8,436 nt of DNA from CAYNVS01 sp964400725 (GTDB taxonomy: Bacteria > Myxococcota_A > SURF-8 > CAYNVS01), in assembly GCA_964400725.1 (NCBI GenBank), contig CAYNVS010000077.1, positions 1-8,436 on the forward strand, in the 5' to 3' direction. How positions within the stretch are numbered: the first letter of the stretch is position 1; each line of letters starts with the position of its first letter. Shown one piece after another: positions 1 to 6,286 of this stretch. Under the pieces are notes generated by a model. The model saw only the letters and a program-made list of their open reading frames with translations. It made no database searches and was not told the DNA's origin. Position numbers and translations under genes: made by a program.

Positions 1-1764
1 GCCGTCGTCGTTTGCGTCGGGCGTTTGTGTTTCACCAGCAGAAATAGGCGTCGGCCTATCCTTCTTATTGCCTGTCCAACCCAAAATTTCGCTGTAACCG
101 CCTTCATTGACCGGCAGCATAATCAACATCCCCGGCGTTATTGATTCATTTCTTATCGTTTCCCATTTTCTATCCAGAAAATTCCAGCGCAGTCCATTCG
201 GAGCGTTTTTGCCTCGAAGATCGCCAATCGGCGCGCCGCAAAGTTCGTCTCGACTCGGCGCTGGCTGGTTATCTGGCGGATGGTCGTTGTCAATTTCGCG
301 CCAGAAGACCTGCGCGTCATGGTCGTCGTTTTCGCGTATGTAACGCGACACATCAACATCAGCGCCGGCCAGATCGGGCGTTGTATCGAAAAGGTCTATT
401 AAATCCTTTCTTCGGATAACATGCGTAAAAAGCATATCTTCTGTATTGCGCGGCAGTATAGCCGGACTCGCATTTGTAATGTTTTCAAGTAATCCCCGAG
501 CCCGATTGAGCTCTTCGGGAATATATGGATGAGCATTTTTGTCGGGAATATCAATCCAATATATATCGGAGTTTTCAAACTCGCCGGCGCGGTTGCATCG
601 TCCAAAACGCTGCACAAGCGACGGCCACGGAGCAAGGTCGGTAATCAATGTCGCCGCCGACACGTCAACTCCCGCTTCGACTACCTGCGTACAGACTGCA
701 ATTGTTCCATTGGTAGGAGGTTCGTCAAGCAAGCGTCGAAGCGCCTCGGCGCGTTCCGGGGGTCTGAAGCGCGAATGCAGCAGAATAAATTCAGGTTGGT
801 TATCCGAGTTTTTGTATAGTTTATTGAGTTCATTAAATACCTGTTGCGAGCGTTTAACCGTGTTTACTACTATCAACGTTCGGCTGCCGAGACGATGTTT
901 TTGCTTGGCAAGTTCTGCCTCCTTTTTACCGTTAGCGTCGAGCTCAAAGCTGGCCTTGGCAAGATTCTTAACCGCATTCAAACGTTTTGTAAGCGGCACG
1001 AACTCTTTGTCGGCTTCCGACAGCGATAATATGGGCTCGTCCGAAGGCTTAAAGTCAACTGTATTAAGCCATTCCTTTCGGATTGTAGCGCTCATCCATA
1101 ATGAGCCAGAGGGCAGACATACCCCTAGAGTTTCGCGAAAGGCATTCAGCTGGCTGGTAGTCGCTAAGCCGTTTCCCATAAGCTGCACTTCATCCATAAC
1201 CCAAAGAGAGTCGTTGTGCAGCAAGGAGAAGGGCATAGGCCAGCGGTATCGGCTCATTGCGTATCCTCTGTTTAATGCGCGAGACAGCAGCATATCCTGC
1301 GTTCCGACAATAATAGCTTCGCGTTCCGGGTAACGATCCCAATCGCGGTCAGTTTCGCCGCCCATTAGCATATGAACCCTAATTTTGTCAGGGGCGTCAT
1401 CGTCGTCGGATGGAAATGGTTCGTATGTTAAAAGTTTGCCGCTATTGTCGAAGCGCGCGCTGCCGCCCAGTAAACCTAGCTTTGACAGCCAGAGGACGGC
1501 GTTATTTCGTGTTTGTTCGACCAGGACCCGCATGGGCAGACAGTAAACAAGTCGTCGAGGCGTTTGATTTCTTATCTTCCCTTCTGCAAAGCGCCGCCGC
1601 CATAACCATGCCAGCACAATCGCCGCAGTCTTCCCAGAGCCGGTTGGTATTTCAAGCAAACTCGGTAAGGCATTTTTTCCATTCGCTAATTGTTGTTGAT
1701 ATGGATAGGGAGGGCTTCCGGCGGCTGTCTCAAATAACAGATTAAAACTTTCATAGTGTAACAT
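1..1764 (-). CDS. cas3: Type I-G (I-U) CRISPR-associated helicase Cas3, C-terminus beyond window
   Basis: Cas3 is the ATP-dependent helicase-nuclease that Cascade recruits to unwind and degrade DNA matched by the crRNA. The frame is open from the ATG at 1764 to the left edge, 588 codons without a stop. Visible superfamily 2 helicase motifs are Walker A PTGSGKT (residues 40-46), a DEAD-like box DEVQ (191-194) followed by LMGNGLATTSQL, an MSAT motif III, VCTQVVEAGVDVS (motif V) and QRFGRCNR (motif VI, 385-392). The helicase begins almost at residue 1 with no HD domain before it. This, the DEVQLMG signature and the later DVSRYIRE and RDELCGAP stretches match the GSU0051-type Cas3 of type I-G, in which the HD domain is C-terminal and would lie outside the window. 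AAGGA (1771-1775) sits 6 nt before the start. All helicase motifs in view look intact. The family call is from memory of these motifs. Confidence 0.93.
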   Translation of the reverse strand, partial: MLHYESFNLLFETAAGSPPYPYQQQLANGKNALPSLLEIPTGSGKTAAIVLAWLWRRRFAEGKIRNQTPRRLVYCLPMRVLVEQTRNNAVLWLSKLGLLGGSARFDNSGKLLTYEPFPSDDDDAPDKIRVHMLMGGETDRDWDRYPEREAIIVGTQDMLLSRALNRGYAMSRYRWPMPFSLLHNDSLWVMDEVQLMGNGLATTSQLNAFRETLGVCLPSGSLWMSATIRKEWLNTVDFKPSDEPILSLSEADKEFVPLTKRLNAVKNLAKASFELDANGKKEAELAKQKHRLGSRTLIVVNTVKRSQQVFNELNKLYKNSDNQPEFILLHSRFRPPERAEALRRLLDEPPTNGTIAVCTQVVEAGVDVSAATLITDLAPWPSLVQRFGRCNRAGEFENSDIYWIDIPDKNAHPYIPEELNRARGLLENITNASPAILPRNTEDMLFTHVIRRKDLIDLFDTTPDLAGADVDVSRYIRENDDHDAQVFWREIDNDHPPDNQPAPSRDELCGAPIGDLRGKNAPNGLRWNFLDRKWETIRNESITPGMLIMLPVNEGGYSEILGWTGNKKDRPTPISAGETQTPDANDDG

Positions 1765-1809
1765 GGTGCGTCCTTTTTTATATTCCTGAATAGTTAATTA
1801 GTTTTAATA

Positions 1810-1838
1810 AAATTACTCGAAATTAGTCATTTATGCAA
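1810..1838 (-). promoter_or_regulatory. Candidate cas3 promoter
   Basis: Read on the minus strand, TTGCAT (1838-1833) and TAATTT (1815-1810) are separated by 17 bp and lie about 50 bp upstream of the cas3 start, in very AT-rich DNA. The spacing is ideal for a housekeeping sigma factor, but each hexamer departs from consensus. The -35 hexamer lies inside one of the 9-bp TTATGCAAG motifs described for this region. Confidence 0.35.
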
Positions 1839-1935
1839 GTTAATATTTTTTAAAGGCAATAGTTATGCAAGCGGCGGTTGAAAATCGCGGCAGCTTTAAC
1901 TTGTAAAATTATAAACGCCTTTTTGCTTGCGCAAG
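1831..1935. repeat. Three related 9-bp motifs between cas3 and the toxin-antitoxin operon
   Basis: TTATGCAAG occurs at 1831-1839 and 1863-1871, and the related TTGCGCAAG at 1927-1935. The starts are 32 and 64 bp apart, close to three and six helical turns. The third copy is part of a perfect 10-bp palindrome, CTTGCGCAAG (1926-1935). The first copy overlaps the candidate cas3 -35 and the third overlaps the candidate antitoxin -35. Binding by the antitoxin or a host regulator is an inference. Confidence 0.45.
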
Positions 1936-1955
1936 ACCGATTAGAGCGCTATATT
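1927..1955 (+). promoter_or_regulatory. Candidate promoter of the toxin-antitoxin operon, with overlapping operator-like palindrome
   Basis: TTGCGC (1927-1932) and TATATT (1950-1955) are separated by exactly 17 bp and would start transcription about 20-25 nt before the antitoxin ATG. The palindrome CTTGCGCAAG (1926-1935) covers the -35 hexamer. Type II antitoxins usually repress their own promoter by binding such palindromes, so autoregulation is likely but not shown. Confidence 0.5.
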
Positions 1956-1984
1956 TGGTACCAGCTTTAAGCAAGGAGGTCGTT

Positions 1985-2272
1985 ATGAATCTTAAAGAAA
2001 CCATTAGACCTATCACATATTTAAAAAACAACGCCGCCGAAGTGGTTCGAGAGGCTTACGAGAACGGGCGATTGATGATTGTTACCCAGAACGGAGAAGC
2101 CAAGGCCGTCGTAATGGGCGTCGAGCAGTATGACGAATGGAAACGCGCCTTAGCTTTGTTGAAATTGATAGCTCAAAGCGAATCGGATATTCAAGAAGGA
2201 AAAGTCGCGGAACAAAAAGATGTATTTTCCAGAATTGAGACCTCGATAACAAAGGCTCACGCCGATGGGTAA
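1985..2272 (+). CDS. Phd/YefM-family type II antitoxin
   Basis: This 95-residue protein should neutralise the toxin encoded just downstream and repress the shared promoter. The N-terminal half has the Phd/YefM pattern: a short opening segment with the motif PITYLKNNAAEVV (about residues 9-21), then the strand RLMIVTQNGEAKAVVM and a YDEW segment. The polar C-terminal tail is expected to wrap the toxin. The ATG at 1985 is preferred over an in-frame TTG at 1955 because AAGGAGGT (1973-1980), a near-perfect ribosome binding site, lies just before it and the TTG sits inside or next to the predicted -10 box. The last 8 nt overlap the toxin gene, so translation is probably coupled. Confidence 0.88.
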   Translation: MNLKETIRPITYLKNNAAEVVREAYENGRLMIVTQNGEAKAVVMGVEQYDEWKRALALLKLIAQSESDIQEGKVAEQKDVFSRIETSITKAHADG

Positions 2273-2597
2273 ACGGTTGTATAACGTTTTTTGGACTAAT
2301 ACCGCGATACGCGATTTAGAGGACATTGTTGCATTCATTGCCGCAAACTCGCCCAAAAATGCTCGATTAGCTCTAGCTCGCCTGAAAGAAAGAGCCGAAG
2401 CGTTGGAGTCAAATCCAGCAAGGGGCAGAGTTGTTCCGGAACTTGCGATGTTTAGTTTTAGCGCATGGCGCGAATTGGCTGTTGGACGCTACAGATTAAT
2501 TTACAGAATTGAGGCTGATAAAGTTTACGTATTAGCCGTGCTGGATGGACGCCGAGATTTAGAAGATTTACTTTTCAAGCGACTCGTTAAACCTTGA
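2265..2597 (+). CDS. RelE/ParE-superfamily type II toxin
   Basis: This 110-residue protein has the RelE/ParE fold signature: an N-terminal strand (YNVFWTNTAIRDLEDI), two helices carrying FIAANSPKNARLALARLKERAEALESNP, and a C-terminal sheet with WRELAVGRYRLIYRIE and VYVLAVLDGRRDLEDLL. RelE-like members cut mRNA on the ribosome and ParE-like members poison gyrase; the sequence alone does not settle which. Length and domain look complete, so it is probably active unless the antitoxin restrains it. The start codon lies within the antitoxin frame (8-nt overlap), the usual arrangement for coupled antitoxin-toxin pairs. Confidence 0.88.
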   Translation: MGKRLYNVFWTNTAIRDLEDIVAFIAANSPKNARLALARLKERAEALESNPARGRVVPELAMFSFSAWRELAVGRYRLIYRIEADKVYVLAVLDGRRDLEDLLFKRLVKP

Positions 2598-2643
2598 AAC
2601 TATGAATTGTTGTTTTAGCGAATTGGATGGGCGCTCGGAATAA

Positions 2644-3660
2644 TTAACTTTTCAACCAAATTCCTTTCGCTTCCTGCATCTCCTCGCCCTCCATTATGGC
2701 CATAACCTCTTCCGGCTTTATATTCGTCAAATTCAAATACCTTCGTAATTGAGAAGCATCGACTCCTATCTCTTCCGCCAATTCGCCGACTGAGTTAAAC
2801 CTGCCGTCCATGAGCAGTTTCAGCCATCTGTGCCCGAGGGCGACTGCTATTGCGAGCGACTTGTTCATCTCGGGGTTGTCTTGGGTATTGTCGGTGTAGC
2901 CTCTTGGCAGAATTATCTTCTTCTTGCCGGCGTTGCGCCTGATGCGGATGGGAATACGTATGTTTTGAGCTTTTTCGCAGTCTGTCTTTAACGTTATTTC
3001 CAGCGCGTCTTCGTAGAGGGCGATTCGCTCAAACAGCAGATTGATTACTCGCTGCTTTTCTTTGGGAAACAGCTCGTCCCAGACGGGTTCGAGGTTGGCG
3101 AGTTCGGTTATCAGGTCGGTCTCGGTAGTCGGGCTGGCGGTCAGACTTTCGAGCTCGGTCTGCGTTTCTGCGAGTTGCCGGCCTAATTCCTTTGCCTGCG
3201 CTTCCATGCGAGCCAGCTCTTCTTGCACGAAAGCGTTTTGCAGCTTGCCGTTTATCAGTCGATTCGCGTTTGTGCGAATAACTTCAAGCTCCTCCTCTAC
3301 CCTACCCTTCTCAGCCGTCAATCGCTCGATTTCACTCGTTTCGTTGATTTTAATTCGACTGAATGTAGCGCCGATCAGGTCGGGGCGTTGCAATGCCTTC
3401 TTCACTTCGTCCATGACGACCCTTTCAATCTCTCCGGCGGGGACGGACTTTACAGGGCATTCTTCGTATCCGCTCTTCTTCGCATGCTGGCAGACGTAAT
3501 ACCGATAACGCTTGTTATTCTTCTTCGCAAAGCTCATTCCCATTACGTTGCCGCAATGACCGCAGAATAAAAGATTCGCAAGCATCGACGGGTTCGACGA
3601 CCGGGTCTCGTTCCCTCTTGCTATGTGTTCTCTTTTAACCTTTTCTGCGTTTCCTCCCAC
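2644..3660 (-). pseudogene. Large serine recombinase, C-terminal fragment (zinc ribbon, coiled coil, C-terminal helix-turn-helix)
   Basis: The fragment carries the DNA-binding end of a large serine recombinase. Counting from the first possible start (3660), LLFCGHCG with Cys33/Cys36 and later Cys57/Cys68 form the recombinase zinc ribbon. Residues about 107-170 are a charged coiled coil. The end has a helix-turn-helix-like segment (VGELAEEIGVDASQLRRYL), typical of recombinases paired with DUF2924 proteins. The first dozen residues are out-of-frame translation across the preceding fragment, so native sequence begins near HIARGNETRSS. The catalytic domain is in a different frame (3621-3959), and the protein cannot recombine DNA by itself. 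The frame from there to the stop at 2644 is otherwise intact. I call it a pseudogene rather than a separate gene because the two pieces align end to end with one family. Confidence 0.85.
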
Positions 3661-3959
3661 AGCGACTTTTCAATAATCGCTTCCTGCTGCCCAACGTCTA
3701 TTTTACCGGCGTCGATGTCGCGCAGCAGTCTTTGCAGGGCCGGACGTTCGAGCGTCGCTCCGCTATACGCTCCGTCGTCGTATCTGTCAGTAACGACAAT
3801 CCACCGCTCGTGAGACTGCGATTTGACGTAATTCTCAGCCGATTCTCTTTGCGCGTCGAGGGAATTGAAGTCGGAGTCGAGGTTCTCGTCGGTTGACTTT
3901 CGCGTGTAAATCGCGCACCGGACGGCGGGTATGGTTTGCGCGGCTATTCCTTTAATCAT
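3621..3959 (-). pseudogene. Large serine recombinase, N-terminal fragment with internal deletion
   Basis: The start of a serine recombinase catalytic domain is clear: AIYTRKSTDE with nucleophile Ser22, SLDAQRES, then YDDGAYSGATLERPALQRLL. After residue 88 (GKIDV) the normal continuation, with the conserved DRLSRS-type arginine motif and the whole recombinase DNA-binding domain, is missing. The sequence passes directly into QQEAIIEKSLWEETQKRLKEN, which normally immediately precedes the zinc-ribbon region. The join lies near 3690-3697 and keeps frame; from the usual family layout I infer a loss of roughly 150-220 codons. A second lesion follows: the frame ends at a TAG (3621-3623), while the zinc-ribbon segment continues in the -1 frame. 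The start overlaps the DUF2924 stop by 8 nt, so the gene was the last of a coupled operon. It is almost certainly inactive. Confidence 0.87.
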
Positions 3960-4434
3960 CGACCGTCTCCCCTATTTGCAATTTGCCGTTCTTCTTGTTT
4001 CGCAATCCGAAGAACGCCGGGCCGTTCCAGTTCGTGCCTGTTATCGCTCTAGCTACCGACGACAGCGAATTGTAAACCGAGCCTTCGTATTCGAAGCCGG
4101 AATCAAGAGCTGTTACCTTTCGCTCCCGGTTGTTCCACATCCTTATGAATACTGTCCCGGGAAGAGGTTTGACCGTCGCTCGTCTTCCGCGCTTTACCCC
4201 AAGCTCGTCGTACCCCTCCTCGTCTAGCAGTCGGTTCATTCTATCTTTGACCTCCTTCGATAACCCGCCGTAAGCCAATTCCTGTATTCTGTGAGCCAGC
4301 TTCTTTATCAGAAACTGCCGGTTGAATCGTGGCGGCTGTTGTCCGTAAAGCTCGGTCCATTTGTCGCGCAGTTCCTTCGTCGTCATGCCGGGCAGCTCCG
4401 CAATCGTCTTCGCAATCTCATTGTCGTCAGCCAT
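3952..4434 (-). CDS. DUF2924 family protein
   Basis: This 160-residue protein matches the DUF2924 pattern: MTTKELRDKW (residues 17-26), RFNRQFLIKKLAHRIQELAYGGL (36-58) and the C-terminal ARAITGTNWNGPAFFGLR (128-145). The family has no settled function but is very often encoded just before a large serine recombinase, as here. A role assisting or controlling recombination is inference from that linkage. The frame is complete and not decayed, although its partner is broken. A GGAG lies just before the ATG at 4434. It overlaps the upstream small gene by 8 nt (4427-4434) and the recombinase by 8 nt (3952-3959), which points to one coupled transcript. Confidence 0.88.
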   Translation of the reverse strand: MADDNEIAKTIAELPGMTTKELRDKWTELYGQQPPRFNRQFLIKKLAHRIQELAYGGLSKEVKDRMNRLLDEEGYDELGVKRGRRATVKPLPGTVFIRMWNNRERKVTALDSGFEYEGSVYNSLSSVARAITGTNWNGPAFFGLRNKKNGKLQIGETVDD

Positions 4435-4633
4435 TCTCCAAACTACTTTCTTTGAAAATTACCGCTCTCTTGTCCGTAATCGCTCTTTCGTCCTCATTAG
4501 CAAGTAATTCCTCGCCTTCTTTGTGCATTTCAGAAACTATCCTCCGCTTGCGAAGACGGACGTGGGCGAGAGCGAGAAGGTCGGCGAGTTGATCTATCGA
4601 CTCTTGCTCGTTATGTTCATGTTCCAGGCTCAT
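4427..4633 (-). CDS. Small charged protein at the head of the DUF2924/recombinase operon, unknown function
   Basis: I do not recognise a family. The 68-residue product is highly charged, with an acidic N-terminus (MSLEHEHNEQES), a helical middle containing LADLLALAHVRLRKRR, and a mixed-charge tail. No membrane segment or cysteines are visible. The ATG at 4633 is chosen because GGAGGT (4638-4643) precedes it with 4 nt spacing; an in-frame ATG at 4645 would place that ribosome binding site inside the gene. The 8-nt overlap with DUF2924 and co-orientation make it part of the recombinase operon, where it could be a directionality or regulatory factor. That role is only a guess. Confidence 0.65.
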   Translation of the reverse strand: MSLEHEHNEQESIDQLADLLALAHVRLRKRRIVSEMHKEGEELLANEDERAITDKRAVIFKESSLENG

Positions 4634-4704
4634 AATTACCTCCATACGACAATCCCCTGCATACCCATTTCGCGGCGGTCGAAAAACGTGACGCTTTTTT
4701 CCTT

Positions 4705-4733
4705 TTTTAATTTGCGCGTCAATTCGATATAAT
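4705..4733 (+). promoter_or_regulatory. Candidate promoter upstream of the 4781 gene
   Basis: A perfect TATAAT (4728-4733) lies 17 bp downstream of a weak TTTTAA (4705-4710), which would start transcription near 4740, about 40 nt before the ATG at 4781. The -35 is poor. The interval 4634-4780 separates this gene from the divergent recombinase operon and should also hold the minus-strand promoter, for which I see only an isolated TTGACG (4722-4717) without a convincing -10. Confidence 0.4.
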
Positions 4734-4780
4734 CTTTGATGAACGTCTAACGACTAGCGTCTCGTATAGAAGGCGGTAAG

Positions 4781-4924
4781 ATGAAAAAACAAAACGCAAA
4801 AACGCCTCTATGGCTTATTGATGCGAAGAGCCCGAACTCTGCCGCGGCTATAGGTAGAGAGATGATCGAAAAAAAAAATAACCGACAGAGTAAGGGAAGA
4901 GCTGTTGGGGTATGTCTACCTTAA
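4781..4924 (+). CDS. Upstream frame, probable displaced N-terminus of the 4905-5789 protein
   Basis: The ATG at 4781 follows a weak AAGGCGG with good spacing and a candidate TATAAT promoter. It encodes MKKQNAKTPLWLIDAKSPNS and continues to GREMIEKK before a run of ten A's (4869-4878). In the current sequence the frame then runs through 15 unrelated codons to a TAA (4922-4924). If the run were one A shorter, residue 32 would join directly to ITDRVREELLGYVYLN in the long downstream frame, giving one protein of about 334 residues. The alternative is a separate 47-residue peptide, which looks less likely because this frame has the better start signals. Confidence 0.5.
   Translation: MKKQNAKTPLWLIDAKSPNSAAAIGREMIEKKNNRQSKGRAVGVCLP
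4869..4878 (+). other. A10 homopolymer at a frame junction
   Basis: Ten consecutive A's mark the point where two plus-strand frames would join. Removing one A, or adding two, fuses them. Runs of this length are known sites of replication slippage, RNA polymerase slippage and sequencing error, and the sequence cannot tell these apart. Confidence 0.8.
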
Positions 4925-5789
4925 TATCATCGATCCCGACGACGAAGAAGAATCGTTGGAAGAAGACCAGGATGAGTCGAGCTATACAAACGCAGATTTG
5001 CGCAAATTTTTCATAGATAAACTTAAAAAAATTCTGACGGAGTATTATATTGCCAAAGTTAAATTTGATATAAGTAGAGAGAATGGCGAAGGCCTGCGCG
5101 CGTCCGCGCAAATAAAAGCTATTAAGAAGGCGGTTGAATCTGCAAATGAGCTACAAGAAAGTCTATATAGTCTGCCGTTCGACGCTCATTTGACTCTTGA
5201 GAAACATGGGTTTGACGAATACGTTTTTATGAGCGGGCTCGATGATTTTCTACGAGCATGGGAAAAAATGAACGACAGGCCAGCTCTTGAGACAGGCTAT
5301 TACGCAGAAATACGAAAGATAAGAAATCAGTTCGGCGGAAGCGAGATTTCGATACTTCACAGAGTTCTCGAACAATTAATCAAAAGCGGCAATGAGGCGA
5401 TAAACGACCAAGATTTCATTAAAATGGACAAAGGGGGCAATATGACAAAAATTGCCGAGAGGGGAACCGTTATACGGCTTGATAGTCTATTCATGGAATT
5501 CATGGCGTTATATGCCGTTATCAACGAATCAAGTTTTGCGCCTGTTCTGGATGAGAAAAAATTTGCCGATCTCAATTTCGCAAGGGAAAGATATTTTTTA
5601 GATGAGATAAAAATGATGCGGATAGGATTTATAAAAACCGTATTGAGCGTAATAGACGTCGATCTAACCGACAGAAGCATTTTTGACGCCCTTGCTGCAG
5701 AATTAAAGAGAAATCCCAAACATAGTCCAGAATATGCCTGGAAAAACCACAATGAGAATTACGATTCTTTAAGGAGAACTAGGGAATAA
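4905..5789 (+). CDS. Protein of unknown function, acidic N-terminus, largely helical
   Basis: I do not recognise the family. From the TTG at 4905 the product is 294 residues; the frame is open from 4866, after a TGA at 4863, and contains no early ATG. A weak AAGGGA precedes the TTG. Features visible are a strongly acidic stretch (DPDDEEESLEEDQDE, about residues 11-25), long amphipathic helical segments, and no cysteine clusters, signal peptide or membrane helix. Notable segments are YYAEIRKIRNQFGGSEISILHRVLEQL in the middle and ARERYFLDEIKMMRIGFIKTVLSVIDVDL near the end, possibly a helical bundle. It is probably the main body of a gene starting at 4781 and split by the A10 run. It stands divergent to the recombinase operon and about 220 bp before the Com-like gene, so it could be cargo of a mobile element. 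Confidence 0.65.
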   Translation: MGYVYLNIIDPDDEEESLEEDQDESSYTNADLRKFFIDKLKKILTEYYIAKVKFDISRENGEGLRASAQIKAIKKAVESANELQESLYSLPFDAHLTLEKHGFDEYVFMSGLDDFLRAWEKMNDRPALETGYYAEIRKIRNQFGGSEISILHRVLEQLIKSGNEAINDQDFIKMDKGGNMTKIAERGTVIRLDSLFMEFMALYAVINESSFAPVLDEKKFADLNFARERYFLDEIKMMRIGFIKTVLSVIDVDLTDRSIFDALAAELKRNPKHSPEYAWKNHNENYDSLRRTRE

Positions 5790-6009
5790 ATTTTCGGACT
5801 TCAAACATTCTTGCATAAGCCGCGACCTGAAGGTAAACGCAGTCTAAAAGCCGCGCCCTTTTTATGACCGTTCGCCTCGTCGGTCTCATTTACATTTAAC
5901 CCCTGTATTTTTAAGGGGGGGTTATACGGAAAGCTGAAAAATCGTTTTTGGTAAGCTTTTTTACAATTCAGCGCGCCAGTGCGCTGAATTTGAAAAAGGA
6001 GTTACTAAA
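5790..6009 (+). promoter_or_regulatory. Intergenic region with weak hairpins and a dyad-covered -10 element
   Basis: No gene is visible here. GACCG (5866-5870) can pair with CGGTC (5881-5885), and TAACCCC (5897-5903) with GGGGTTA (5918-5924). Neither is followed by a T run, so neither makes a convincing terminator. TACAAT (5962-5967) is a good -10 for the following gene but has no matching -35 at 16-18 bp, which suggests an activated or alternative-sigma promoter. Confidence 0.35.
5965..5990. repeat. Perfect 10-bp inverted repeat upstream of the Com-like gene
   Basis: AATTCAGCGC (5965-5974) and GCGCTGAATT (5981-5990) are perfect inverted arms around a 6-nt centre. The dyad starts inside the candidate -10 TACAAT (5962-5967) and ends 5 nt before the ribosome binding site AAGGAG (5996-6001). 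It could be a repressor operator or, if transcription starts further upstream, an RNA hairpin. There is no U tract after it on either strand, so it is not an intrinsic terminator. Confidence 0.7.
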
Positions 6010-6237
6010 ATGAATAGAATCATCCTGCGAAAAAAAGCCAATTGCATTCAATGCGGTCTTGAGCGTCGTTGTAAGAAGTGCAATACGCTGCTTGGCGTTG
6101 AGCGCGACGGTAAGCTTACCGTGAAATACAAAGAACATGCGTCTATTTTCTCGGGCGGCACAACGACGTTAATCTGTCGAAATTGCGACTCGATTCAGGA
6201 AATTGTAATCGGACAAGCAAATCCAGCGAACAGCTAA
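6010..6237 (+). CDS. Small six-cysteine zinc-binding protein, resembling phage Mu Com
   Basis: The 75-residue protein has three CxxC pairs: Cys12/Cys15, Cys21/Cys24 and Cys56/Cys59. The segment RCKKCNTLLG followed later by LICRNCDSIQEI closely matches my recollection of the phage Mu Com layout (RCKNCNKLL, then an IRCPRC pair). Com is a small zinc-finger protein that binds mom mRNA and activates its translation. This protein differs by an extra N-terminal CxxC and about 12 more residues between the later pairs. A generic zinc-ribbon protein is the alternative. It has a strong ribosome binding site (AAGGAG, 5996-6001, 8 nt spacing). It lies 78 bp before a gene whose start codon is buried in a stem, the context in which a Com-type regulator would act. 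Confidence 0.7.
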   Translation: MNRIILRKKANCIQCGLERRCKKCNTLLGVERDGKLTVKYKEHASIFSGGTTTLICRNCDSIQEIVIGQANPANS

Positions 6238-6286
6238 ATAATCTATTCAGAGGCCCTTGAGGCCCTACATCGGCCATTGTGAGGTG

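Noticed and set aside
539..1333. Long plus-strand open frame of 264 codons
   Set aside because: It lies wholly antisense to the Cas3 helicase, whose motifs are unmistakable on the minus strand; the plus-strand product has low-complexity composition and no recognisable domain.
1955..1984. Extended antitoxin start at a TTG
   Set aside because: The ATG at 1985 has a near-perfect ribosome binding site at 1973-1980, and the TTG overlaps the candidate -10 box.
3041..3499. Plus-strand open frame of 152 codons, very rich in serine
   Set aside because: It is the antisense shadow of the recombinase coiled coil; the serine-rich product is what reverse translation of Glu/Leu/Lys-rich helices produces.
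3621..3660. Programmed ribosomal frameshift joining the two recombinase pieces
   Set aside because: No canonical X-XXY-YYZ slippery heptamer is present in the right frame, and the catalytic domain is already missing its core, so a productive frameshift would not restore an enzyme.
5357..5752. Minus-strand open frame of 131 codons
   Set aside because: It is antisense to the 4905-5789 gene and has no ribosome binding site or known motif.
5965..5990. Intrinsic terminator
   Set aside because: The hairpin is strong but no U tract follows on the plus strand, and reading the minus strand it is followed by A's.
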